NCBI RefSeq assembly: GCF_021608185.1 | Contig: NZ_JAKIHN010000006.1 | Location: 62,001-126,000 of the forward strand | DNA length: 64,000 bases | DNA from: Flavobacterium anseongense | GTDB taxonomy: Bacteria > Bacteroidota > Bacteroidia > Flavobacteriales > Flavobacteriaceae | Reading direction: 5' to 3' | Shown: piece by piece, positions 1 through 6,995 of the stretch | How positions within the stretch are numbered: the first letter of the stretch is position 1 | Layout of the letters: each line of letters starts with the position of its first letter | Made by a program: the position numbers and the translations under genes | The notes under the pieces: generated by a model | Told to the model about the DNA's origin: nothing | What the model saw: the letters and a program-made list of their open reading frames with translations, nothing else | Databases searched by the model: none

Positions 1-922
1 GAAACAACGGATTAAAAAGCAATGCATTGTAATTCCAAAGTAATTCTTCGTGTTGAGAATACAAACCAATCAGACACAGAAAAAGTCCCAAAATGCCACA
101 AACAAAAAGATAACTTTTAAACACAAATCGCTTGTTAATGATTATCAAAGTCAAAAGTGCCAAACAGATTAAATAAATGCTGTTGAAAAACGAAAATTGA
201 GGCTGTGTAGAAACGCCCTGAACTACAGTTTCCTTTTTAGAAACCAATGGTTTTCCGTCTATTGTTGCTTTATCTAAGCTGTTCAATAATTCTATAGGAA
301 GAAATAATTTTTCAGCTTTCCCGTCAGTTTTGGCGCCAAATACAATATTGATTCCTAATTTATACCAAAAATAATTTTCGAAATAAGGATACAAAAGTGT
401 TCGGTAACTAATCGATTTATCGTCAACTTTTTGAATCTTTTCTGTGCCAAACAATCCATTTATTTTATTGACAACCATCGTTGTACAATTTCGGTCGATA
501 AATTTATAGGTATAGTTTTTTTCGTCCGAGAGCAACGATTTGTTTAGTGCGTCAAACAGTTCCTGCTTTTTTGCTAACGGTAAATTTAACGTTTGCTCAA
601 TTACTTGTCTTCTGTCCAATTTATATTCAAAAACAAAATCATCATAAGAAGTCACGTTCATAAAATACTGCAAATCGCCTTTTACAAATTTGAAGTAGAA
701 ATTTTCAGTCCTGAAATCAAAATAGCCATAATTATATACGACATCAAGCGCATTATTTGGGTCTTTGATTCTCAACGCCGTATGCCCAAAAGTAGAGTAC
801 AATTCCTCGCCACGGTCACAAGTAAAAATGCTAACCTGTGCCTCAGAAGAAAGTGGCGGATTTTGCGAAAACACAAGGAAACTTAATAAAAGTAAAGAAA
901 AAGAAAGAATTTTTTTGAACAT
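1..922 (-). CDS. DUF4105 (Lnb N-terminal-like) periplasmic/membrane protein, C-terminus cut by window edge
   Basis: Reading the minus strand from an ATG at 922 gives 307 codons without a stop up to base 1, so the C-terminus lies outside the window. The protein begins with a signal peptide (MFKKILSFSLLLL, ending VFSQ). The DUF4105 pattern follows: a TCDRG motif, STFGHTALRI, VVYNYGYFDF, and later FIDRNCTTMV, whose Cys and His resemble a papain-like active-site arrangement. From about residue 245 there are hydrophobic membrane segments. DUF4105 proteins are envelope proteins of unknown activity. The gene is followed on the same strand by nothing visible here and is preceded, 6 bp away, by the PorV/PorQ-like gene, so the two probably share a transcript. 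Confidence 0.8.
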   Translation of the reverse strand, partial: MFKKILSFSLLLLSFLVFSQNPPLSSEAQVSIFTCDRGEELYSTFGHTALRIKDPNNALDVVYNYGYFDFRTENFYFKFVKGDLQYFMNVTSYDDFVFEYKLDRRQVIEQTLNLPLAKKQELFDALNKSLLSDEKNYTYKFIDRNCTTMVVNKINGLFGTEKIQKVDDKSISYRTLLYPYFENYFWYKLGINIVFGAKTDGKAEKLFLPIELLNSLDKATIDGKPLVSKKETVVQGVSTQPQFSFFNSIYLICLALLTLIIINKRFVFKSYLFVCGILGLFLCLIGLYSQHEELLWNYNALLFNPLF

Positions 923-928
923 AATTTT

Positions 929-1999
929 TTATCTAAAAATACTTAAGTCAACTTTCACAGAAAAAATATTAGAATACAAAGCAGCACTTTGATCACCCAA
1001 ATCGGTTAAGGCATAATCAACCTGAATACCTTTGTATTTAAATCCCAAACCAATGTTGGGTTGAAAATTTACTTTGGTACTTCCGTCAATTTGTTCTACG
1101 TTTTGAAAGTTTCCAACACCGGCACGAAGAAAAACTAAATCGGTATAACCAAATTCGAGTCCAAGTGCAGGATCAATACTAAAGGCGCTGTTAGAAATGA
1201 TATCGTTAGTTTGGGCAAACTGCATATTTAAATTCACTGCCGCGAGTAAGGTGTAGTCATAATGAAAATCAAATTTTTTGGAAACGCCAAGTTGTGCTTT
1301 TGGAAAAGTAATCTCGGTGCTTTCAGGTGGTTCCTGATTTTGTCCGGCTACGGCATCTTTTATTTCATTGTATTTATCTTCATCAATTGCCCAAATGTTG
1401 TAGGTTGTCGTAATATCGCGAAGCATTACGCCATAATGCCAATCATTACTTTCATACTGCAATCCGAAATCAAAACCAAATCCCCATGAACTGGCAAAAT
1501 CGCCAATAACCCTGCGGATAACTTTAGCATTCACACCATATTGTAAACCTTCAATCAGCGTTGGACGTCGTGCATACGAAAACGTAAAACCATAATCGGC
1601 AGTTGAAAAAAGGCTGATTCGGTTGTAGTCAATATTTCCTTCGCTGTCTATAAGTTGTGTTGTATTTAGGATGTCATCAACACCAAAACGGATTAAAGAA
1701 ATTCCCCAAGCGCTTCTGTCGTCTATCTTTTTGGCGTAAGCTGCATAATCGTATTGAGCAATATTGGCAAAGTAACTTGCATGCATCAGCGCAGCTTCGC
1801 TGTCTTCAATTTTTAATAAACCTGCCGGATTCCAATATCCCGAATTGACATCGCCAGTAAATGACGTTACTGCATTCGACATTCCCAAAGCAGCAGCATC
1901 AACCCCGATGTTCATAAATTCATTGGAATATTTTCTAACTGATTGTGCATGAGTGATTATGCTAATAAAAAGCAGTAGAATAGCAATTGTTTTTTTCAA
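929..1999 (-). CDS. PorV/PorQ-family outer-membrane beta-barrel protein
   Basis: About 356 residues with a signal peptide (KKTIAILLLFISIITHAQ), then the N-terminal pattern typical of the PorV/PorQ (UPF0164-like) family: FMNIGVDAAALGMSNAV and GYWNPAGL, followed by alternating beta strands rich in aromatic residues up to a C-terminal strand ending DLSIFR. Family members are 13-14-stranded outer-membrane barrels. PorV and PorQ serve type IX secretion, but many paralogues have no assigned role and this one is not near other por genes. Only TTG starts are available. The TTG at 1999 puts the lysines directly before the hydrophobic core, whereas the TTG at 2026 adds nine residues. Confidence 0.72.
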   Translation of the reverse strand: MKKTIAILLLFISIITHAQSVRKYSNEFMNIGVDAAALGMSNAVTSFTGDVNSGYWNPAGLLKIEDSEAALMHASYFANIAQYDYAAYAKKIDDRSAWGISLIRFGVDDILNTTQLIDSEGNIDYNRISLFSTADYGFTFSYARRPTLIEGLQYGVNAKVIRRVIGDFASSWGFGFDFGLQYESNDWHYGVMLRDITTTYNIWAIDEDKYNEIKDAVAGQNQEPPESTEITFPKAQLGVSKKFDFHYDYTLLAAVNLNMQFAQTNDIISNSAFSIDPALGLEFGYTDLVFLRAGVGNFQNVEQIDGSTKVNFQPNIGLGFKYKGIQVDYALTDLGDQSAALYSNIFSVKVDLSIFR

Positions 2000-2072
2000 G
2001 GCAATTTTTCTTTTTACAAATATCAAATAAAAATCTCTAATATAAAACGTAGAAAGCTTTAACTTATTGTAT

Positions 2073-2080
2073 TAGATTTG
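2073..2080 (+). promoter_or_regulatory. -7 box for pssA
   Basis: TAGATTTG matches the Bacteroidetes -7 consensus TAnnTTTG and lies 30 bp before the pssA ATG. I see no convincing TTTG box at the usual 17-20 bp upstream. Confidence 0.4.
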
Positions 2081-2110
2081 TATTTCTTTAAAAATAGTAA
2101 ACGATTACAG

Positions 2111-2863
2111 ATGAACATTAAAGCCCAGATTCCGAACTTATTTACAATGCTTAACCTGTTTTGTGGATGCGTGGCGTTGGTTATGTTGAGTTATCTTAGG
2201 TTTGATTTAGCTTTTTATTTTGTTTCACTTGGTATTTTCTTCGATTTTTTTGATGGATTCTTTGCCCGTAAATTTGGCGTTGCAGGACCACTTGGAGTTC
2301 AATTAGATTCATTGGCAGATATGGTAACAAGTGGAATTGTTCCAGGATATGCCATGTTTTTAATGCTTTATGATATTGAGTTTTTTGAAATAGTAAGTGT
2401 TCAACATAAATTTAATTCCAATACTATTTTTTATCTTCCTTTTTTTGGCTTTTTAATTTCACTTGGAGCTTGCTATCGTTTAGCTAAATTTAATATCGAT
2501 ACACGTCAGTCAGATAGTTTTATTGGATTACCAACTCCGGCAAATGCTTTGTTTATTACAAGTTTGCCTTTGGTGATGGGACTTCGTTTATTTGATAATG
2601 TTTGGATTGAGGATTATTTGAATAACAAATGGGTTCTGGTTGCAATAACAATTTTAAGTGCATATGTTATGAATGCCGAAATTCCTTTATTTTCACTGAA
2701 GATTAAGAACTTCAGTTTTGCCAAATACAAACTGCAGATTTTCTTTTTGGCGCTATCCGTTTTGATGCTGATTTTCCTTCAGATACTAGCGGTTCCGTTG
2801 ATAATTATAATCTATGTATTGCTATCAATAGTAGATAATCAATTAAAAATTACCGCAAAGTAA
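2111..2863 (+). CDS. pssA: CDP-diacylglycerol--serine O-phosphatidyltransferase
   Basis: Transfers phosphatidyl from CDP-diacylglycerol to L-serine, the first committed step to phosphatidylethanolamine. The CDP-alcohol phosphotransferase signature is complete: DGFFAR, eight residues, G, three, D, three, D (LDSLADM) near residues 48-71. About eight hydrophobic segments agree with an inner-membrane enzyme. The ATG at 2111 (MNIKAQIPNLFTMLNL) is preferred, because the longer TTG-initiated frame from 2078 overlaps a good -7 box (TAGATTTG at 2073-2080). cdsA and psd, the steps before and after, are in this window at 21-22 kb. Confidence 0.93.
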   Translation: MNIKAQIPNLFTMLNLFCGCVALVMLSYLRFDLAFYFVSLGIFFDFFDGFFARKFGVAGPLGVQLDSLADMVTSGIVPGYAMFLMLYDIEFFEIVSVQHKFNSNTIFYLPFFGFLISLGACYRLAKFNIDTRQSDSFIGLPTPANALFITSLPLVMGLRLFDNVWIEDYLNNKWVLVAITILSAYVMNAEIPLFSLKIKNFSFAKYKLQIFFLALSVLMLIFLQILAVPLIIIIYVLLSIVDNQLKITAK

Positions 2864-2916
2864 TTTTTTTGTCAGAAATAAATCTATTTTTACGTAAATC
2901 TATAATCTGTAAAAAA

Positions 2917-3654
2917 ATGAAAAAAATCTTAGGCTTATTTGCCTTTTCAACGCTGTTTTTGAGTAGCTGTTCTTCCAGTGATTCTCCGAGCAGTACTGCT
3001 TCAGGACCTTTAGTTAAAACTTTGATTATTGACAACATCAATCCGGGAGACCAAGATTACAATTTACTTTTTACCTACTCGGGTGATAAACTAATTAATA
3101 TTAAAGATTCAGGTGATATTATTGATCAGTATGTGTACACTGGAGACAAGTTGACCAGAGTTAACTATCCTCAAGATAACACTTATATCTTGATTGAATA
3201 TGCAGGAAGTCAAGTAACTAAATTTACAGAATATGATCCCGATTTTGATTCTGCTACAAAAACTGTAGTTACTTATTCGGGAAATACATTTACCAGAACA
3301 GTATATGAAGGGGATTTAACCAGTCAAACGACTTTAAGTTACACCGAAGTTTGTACAGTTCAAAATGGAAATATCACTCAATTAACCAGAACTTCTTCTT
3401 TTGGTTCTTCAGGTACTGAAACGTACACTTATGACACTAAAAATAATCCTTTTAAAAACATAAGTAATTTCACTGTGTTTCAAGTTCTGGACATAGATAT
3501 TGAGGGTAATGCAAATAATCAAACAGCAATGAATTATCCTGGAAATCCTTATACTATTTCTATAACCTACAATGCTGATAATTATCCATTAACCGAGCTT
3601 AGCTATGATGGTTCAGCTGTTTTAAAAGAATCTGACACTTATACTTACTACTAA
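2917..3654 (+). CDS. Putative lipoprotein with YD/RHS-like short repeats, function unknown
   Basis: The ATG at 2917 gives 245 residues starting MKKILGLFAFSTLFLSSC, a type II signal peptide with the lipid-modified Cys at 18, followed by a Ser-rich linker. The mature part is a series of beta-hairpin-like segments (YTGDKLTRV, YAGSQVTKF, YSGNTFTRT, YNADNYPLTE) resembling the short YD repeats of RHS-type proteins, without any toxin-like C-terminus. It is probably exported and anchored in the outer membrane. It stands alone, 53 bp after pssA, and ends at a strong terminator. I do not recognise a more specific family. Confidence 0.7.
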   Translation: MKKILGLFAFSTLFLSSCSSSDSPSSTASGPLVKTLIIDNINPGDQDYNLLFTYSGDKLINIKDSGDIIDQYVYTGDKLTRVNYPQDNTYILIEYAGSQVTKFTEYDPDFDSATKTVVTYSGNTFTRTVYEGDLTSQTTLSYTEVCTVQNGNITQLTRTSSFGSSGTETYTYDTKNNPFKNISNFTVFQVLDIDIEGNANNQTAMNYPGNPYTISITYNADNYPLTELSYDGSAVLKESDTYTYY

Positions 3655-3670
3655 ATTTCGGAATAGTTAA

Positions 3671-3705
3671 AATAAAAAAGCTTCCAATTAGGAAGCTTTT
3701 TTATT
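3671..3705. terminator. Bidirectional intrinsic terminator
   Basis: Perfect 15-bp stem (AATAAAAAAGCTTCC against its complement) with a 5-nt loop and T tracts on both strands. It serves the plus-strand lipoprotein gene and the minus-strand lptB operon. The TAA of the DUF5808-like gene (3701-3703) lies inside the right arm. Confidence 0.9.
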
Positions 3706-3931
3706 TGTTTCTTGTAACCATATATATGATAAAACCGAAAAAAAGCATGAAGCACAGTAGGTATATATAGGCATAGCGATGTGCAAAATTGAATGTTGTA
3801 CCATACATTGGATTAGGCTTGTCAACCAGAACCCGTTCATCTTCTTTACAGTAGTAGAACATGCCAAAAACCTTCCAATTTTTTGGATCTTTGTGTAGTT
3901 TTTCCTGCCGTTCTTTCAACGAGCTTTCCAT
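3701..3931 (-). CDS. Small DUF5808-like membrane protein
   Basis: A 76-residue protein starting three bases after the lptB stop, so it is the last gene of the kdsD-tatC-CMD-lptB operon. The stretch DPKNWKVFGMFYYCKED, then PMYGTTFNFAH, resembles the DUF5808 pattern (NWK, FYYN, a short Pro/Lys motif, NFA). A single membrane helix of about 20 residues fills the C-terminus before a short basic tail (TRNK). The function is unknown. Assignment to DUF5808 is from memory of the pattern and is moderate. Confidence 0.6.
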   Translation of the reverse strand: MESSLKERQEKLHKDPKNWKVFGMFYYCKEDERVLVDKPNPMYGTTFNFAHRYAYIYLLCFMLFFGFIIYMVTRNK

Positions 3932-3934
3932 TGA

Positions 3935-4675
3935 TTAAAACGTCAATTTCTTTTTACGAAGCTCAAAGTTTTGTCCGAGATATACTTTTCTAACCATTTC
4001 GTCAGCAGCTAATTCTTCCGGAACTCCGGCTTTTAGAATACCACCTTCAAACATTAAGTATGTTTTATCCGTAATAGCCAATGTTTCCTGAACGTTGTGG
4101 TCGGTAATTAAGATTCCGATGTTTTTGTTTTTTAATTGCGCTACAATTCGCTGAATATCTTCAACAGCTACAGGGTCAACACCGGCAAAAGGTTCATCAA
4201 GCAGTATGAATTTTGGGTCAGTTGCTAAAGCTCTCGCGATTTCGGTTCTTCTTCTTTCACCACCCGAAAGTAAATCACCACGATTGGTTCTGATGTGCTC
4301 TAAACTAAACTCGGCAATCAGGCTTTCCATTTTGGCAACCTGCTCTTCTTTGGAGAGCTTGGTTAATTGCAAAACACTCAAAATATTATCTTCGATGCTC
4401 AACTTTCTGAAAACTGAAGCTTCCTGCGCCAAATAACCAATTCCGTGTTGGGCACGTTTGTACATTGGAAATTCTGTAATATTCATGTCATCCAAATAGA
4501 TATTGCCGGCATTTGGTTTAACCAATCCGACAATCATATAGAACGAAGTTGTTTTTCCGGCGCCATTCGGACCCAAAAGCCCCACGATTTCACCTTGATT
4601 TACTTCTACAGAAATACCTTTTACGACACTTCTGCCTTTATAGGTTTTGATTAAATTTTCGGCTCTTAACTTCAT
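3935..4675 (-). CDS. lptB: LPS export ABC transporter ATP-binding protein
   Basis: Cytoplasmic ATPase that powers lipopolysaccharide extraction from the inner membrane together with LptFGC. Walker A is GPNGAGKTTS (about residue 34), the ABC signature LSGGERRR, Walker B FILLDEPFAGVDP, and the switch His sits in ITDHNVQ. The 246-residue length and the FAGVDP wording are typical of LptB rather than of other importer-like ATPases. It follows kdsD and tatC on the same strand, a sensible setting because KdsD makes the Kdo precursor. Confidence 0.92.
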   Translation of the reverse strand: MKLRAENLIKTYKGRSVVKGISVEVNQGEIVGLLGPNGAGKTTSFYMIVGLVKPNAGNIYLDDMNITEFPMYKRAQHGIGYLAQEASVFRKLSIEDNILSVLQLTKLSKEEQVAKMESLIAEFSLEHIRTNRGDLLSGGERRRTEIARALATDPKFILLDEPFAGVDPVAVEDIQRIVAQLKNKNIGILITDHNVQETLAITDKTYLMFEGGILKAGVPEELAADEMVRKVYLGQNFELRKKKLTF

Positions 4676-4680
4676 GTTTG

Positions 4681-4715
4681 AGGTTCTAAGGTTCTAAGTA
4701 ACTAAGGTACTAAGT
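4681..4715. repeat. Degenerate tandem repeat (unit about GGTTCTAAG)
   Basis: Four imperfect copies of a 7-10 nt word (aggttctaag, gttctaagta, actaaggta, ctaag) lie just upstream of the lptB start on the minus strand. Nothing in coding sense. Confidence 0.6.
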
Positions 4716-4779
4716 TTTATTTAATGCAAATAAACAAAATCCATTTGCTCTATTTATCGTTTTAACTTCAATTTTGGAA

Positions 4780-4807
4780 AACTTCCATCTTCTAACTTCC
4801 CGCTTCT
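4780..4807. repeat. Degenerate tandem repeat (unit about AACTTCC/CTTCTA)
   Basis: Words aacttcc, atcttcta, acttcccg, cttcta in tandem. The first 13 bases (AACTTCCATCTTC) are identical to part of the right terminal repeat of the 55848-56018 element. The stop codon of the CMD gene (4792-4794) lies inside it. Confidence 0.6.
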
Positions 4808-5139
4808 AGTGCTTCCCAAAACTCATAAGCTCTTCTCAAGTGCGGAATTACTATTGTTCCTCCAACTAAAGTCGCAATTCCCATAGCTTCCATCATTTCT
4901 TCTTTGGTGATGCCTTCTTTATAGCTGGTTTCTAAATGGTATTTGATGCAATCGTCACAGCGCAAAACAGTAGATGCAACTAGTCCGAGAAGTTCTTTTG
5001 TCTTAACATCTAATGCCCCTTCTGCGTAAGCATTGGTATCCAGATTGAAAATTCGTTTTACAATTTTGTTATTGTCTGCCAATAATTTCTCGTTCATTTT
5101 TGAACGATAGTCATTAAATTCTTCAACTAGTTTGCTCAT
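4792..5139 (-). CDS. Carboxymuconolactone decarboxylase (CMD/AhpD-like) family protein
   Basis: 115 residues with the redox-type CMD motif LRCDDCIKYH (Cys61, Cys64, His68). This motif marks AhpD-like peroxidase or disulfide-exchange members rather than true decarboxylases. It overlaps the 3' end of tatC by 17 bp, so it is translationally coupled. The last residues (EALEAGS) are encoded inside a repeat element, so the C-terminus may have been shaped by that insertion. The precise substrate cannot be told. Confidence 0.85.
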   Translation of the reverse strand: MSKLVEEFNDYRSKMNEKLLADNNKIVKRIFNLDTNAYAEGALDVKTKELLGLVASTVLRCDDCIKYHLETSYKEGITKEEMMEAMGIATLVGGTIVIPHLRRAYEFWEALEAGS

Positions 5140-5944
5140 TTTTCTTATTATTTTTTTCTACAAAAACAGAAATCCAAATACTGGCTTCATAAATTAATAA
5201 CATCGGAATTGCCACAGTGACCTGACTTACAACATCTGGCGGTGTAACAATAGCAGCTACAATCAATACAATTACAACTGCGTATTTTCTATACTTTCTT
5301 AAGAAGCTTGGCCCCACTAATCCCAATTTGGTCAGGAAATAAATAATGATTGGCAACTCAAAAAATAAGCCACTGGCAATGACAGATGTTTTAACCATAC
5401 TAACATAAGAATCAATACTAAATTGATTTTTTACAACGCTGCTTATTGAGAATGTTGCCAGGAAATTTACCGACATCGGAACAATCACGAAGTAACCAAA
5501 AAGAACTCCCAAAAAGAACAAAATAGAAGCAACAAAAATGAATAGTTTAGCGCTCTTTTTTTCTTTTTCATACAAGGCCGGACTAATAAATTTCCAGAAT
5601 TCCCAAAGAATATAAGGGAAAGCCAAAATAAAACCGGCGGTTATGCAAACCCAGACAAAAATATTTACCTGGCCTTCCATTTGTGTATTCTGAATGATGA
5701 AATTTAGTTCGGTAATACAAATGCTGTCAGCAAAACCAAGATAATGTGAAGCATCACAAAAAAAACGATAGGTAATAAAACTTGGGTCGGTTGGGCCAAA
5801 AATTAAGTCATTAAAAATATAATCTGCAAAAAAATAAGAAACAATTGCCATGGTTACAACAGCAGCTGAACTTCTCACTAGCAACCATCTTAATTCTTCA
5901 AGATGATCTAAGAATGACATTTCATTAAGTGGTTTCTTTGCCAT
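5123..5944 (-). CDS. tatC: Twin-arginine translocase subunit TatC
   Basis: 273 residues with six membrane segments and the TatC hallmarks SFLDHLEELRW near residue 9 (the conserved signal-binding Glu region), FILAFPYILWEFWKFISPAL and the later IYFLTKLGLV and IVTPPDVVSQ. It forms the receptor of the Tat export pathway for folded cofactor-containing proteins. No tatA or tatB lies next to it. It overlaps kdsD by one base and CMD by 17, a tight operon. Confidence 0.95.
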   Translation of the reverse strand: MAKKPLNEMSFLDHLEELRWLLVRSSAAVVTMAIVSYFFADYIFNDLIFGPTDPSFITYRFFCDASHYLGFADSICITELNFIIQNTQMEGQVNIFVWVCITAGFILAFPYILWEFWKFISPALYEKEKKSAKLFIFVASILFFLGVLFGYFVIVPMSVNFLATFSISSVVKNQFSIDSYVSMVKTSVIASGLFFELPIIIYFLTKLGLVGPSFLRKYRKYAVVIVLIVAAIVTPPDVVSQVTVAIPMLLIYEASIWISVFVEKNNKKNEQTS

Positions 5945-6909
5945 TATACGATGCCTTCTTTTAAAATGTCATGTAGGTGAATTACACCTTTATAATCTCC
6001 ATTATCTACAACGACTAATTGTGTAATTGAAAAGTCTTCAAGAACATTCAAGGCATCGCTAACCATATCGGTTGATTTTATGGTTTTCGGATTTTTGGTC
6101 ATAATGTCTTGTGCTGTTAATCCTGAAATATTTTCGGTTTTGTTCAGCATTCTTCTGATGTCACCATCTGTTATGATTCCAACCACTTTTTCATTTTCAA
6201 TAACAGCGGCAACTCCTAATCGTTTTTCAGATATTTCGACGATGACTTTTTTGATAGTTGAATCTGGTGCAACCATCGGTTTATGTGTGTTATCCAGCAT
6301 ATCACCAACGCGCAGTAATAATTTTTTACCCAAAGCACCACCGGGATGATATTTGGCAAAATCTTCGGCAGTAAAGCTTTTCATTTCCATCAGACAAACC
6401 GCAATCGCATCACCCATTACTAATTGAGCTGTGGTACTATTGGTCGGAGCCAGATTAATTGGATCAGATTCAGCTTCTACATAAGTATTCAAAACATAAT
6501 CAGCTCCTTTTCCAAGGAACGAAGTATTATTCCCGGTAATGGCAATCAGTTTATTTCCGAATCGTTTTAACAACGGAACCAAAACCTTAATCTCTGGACT
6601 GTTGCCACTTTTTGAAATGCAAATTACCACATCGCCGGGTTGTACCATGCCTAAATCGCCGTGAATGGCTTCCGAAGCATGAAGAAAAAGTGATGGAGTT
6701 CCGGTCGAGTTTAAAGTCGCCACAATCTTTTGAGCTATGATAGCACTTTTGCCAATTCCGGTTACTACTAAACGACCTTTTGAGTTGTAAATGATTTCAA
6801 CAGCATTTACAAAATTGTCATCTAAAAATTGGGTTAGCTTGGCTATAGATTCACTTTCAGACAAAATTGTCTTTTTGGCAGAAGCAAGAATGTTTTCTTT
6901 ATTTATCAA
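5944..6909 (-). CDS. kdsD: D-arabinose-5-phosphate isomerase (KpsF/GutQ family)
   Basis: 321 residues. An N-terminal SIS domain (about 30-180; TGIGKSAIIAQKI, SEAIHGDLGMV) is followed by two CBS domains (about 205-321; IITDGDIRR). It interconverts ribulose-5-phosphate and arabinose-5-phosphate for Kdo and hence lipopolysaccharide inner core. First gene of the operon kdsD-tatC-CMD-lptB-DUF5808-like. Its start lies 86 bp from recQ, which is divergent. Confidence 0.92.
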   Translation of the reverse strand: MINKENILASAKKTILSESESIAKLTQFLDDNFVNAVEIIYNSKGRLVVTGIGKSAIIAQKIVATLNSTGTPSLFLHASEAIHGDLGMVQPGDVVICISKSGNSPEIKVLVPLLKRFGNKLIAITGNNTSFLGKGADYVLNTYVEAESDPINLAPTNSTTAQLVMGDAIAVCLMEMKSFTAEDFAKYHPGGALGKKLLLRVGDMLDNTHKPMVAPDSTIKKVIVEISEKRLGVAAVIENEKVVGIITDGDIRRMLNKTENISGLTAQDIMTKNPKTIKSTDMVSDALNVLEDFSITQLVVVDNGDYKGVIHLHDILKEGIV

Positions 6910-6927
6910 AATTGTAACAATATAAAA

Positions 6928-6972
6928 TTTGTATGTATAAAAGAAAGTCTTATCTTTATGTTTGCAAATTTA
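6928..6972. promoter_or_regulatory. Divergent, overlapping promoters for recQ (+) and the kdsD operon (-)
   Basis: On the plus strand TTTG (6928-6931) is followed at 19 bp by TATCTTTA (6951-6958). A second box TATGTTTG is at 6957-6964. On the minus strand TAAATTTG occupies 6972-6965, so the two -7 boxes meet at the palindrome TTTGCAAA. Predicted start sites for the two directions fall inside each other's promoter. Promoter activity is inferred from consensus only. Confidence 0.55.
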
Positions 6973-6995
6973 TGTAAAAATACCATTAGGAGAGA

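Noticed and set aside
593..992. Two plus-strand ORFs at the left end
   Set aside because: Antisense to the DUF4105 gene, whose frame stays open to the window edge.
2850..3041. 63-codon minus-strand ORF across the pssA-lipoprotein junction
   Set aside because: Overlaps two well-supported plus-strand genes and has no family features.
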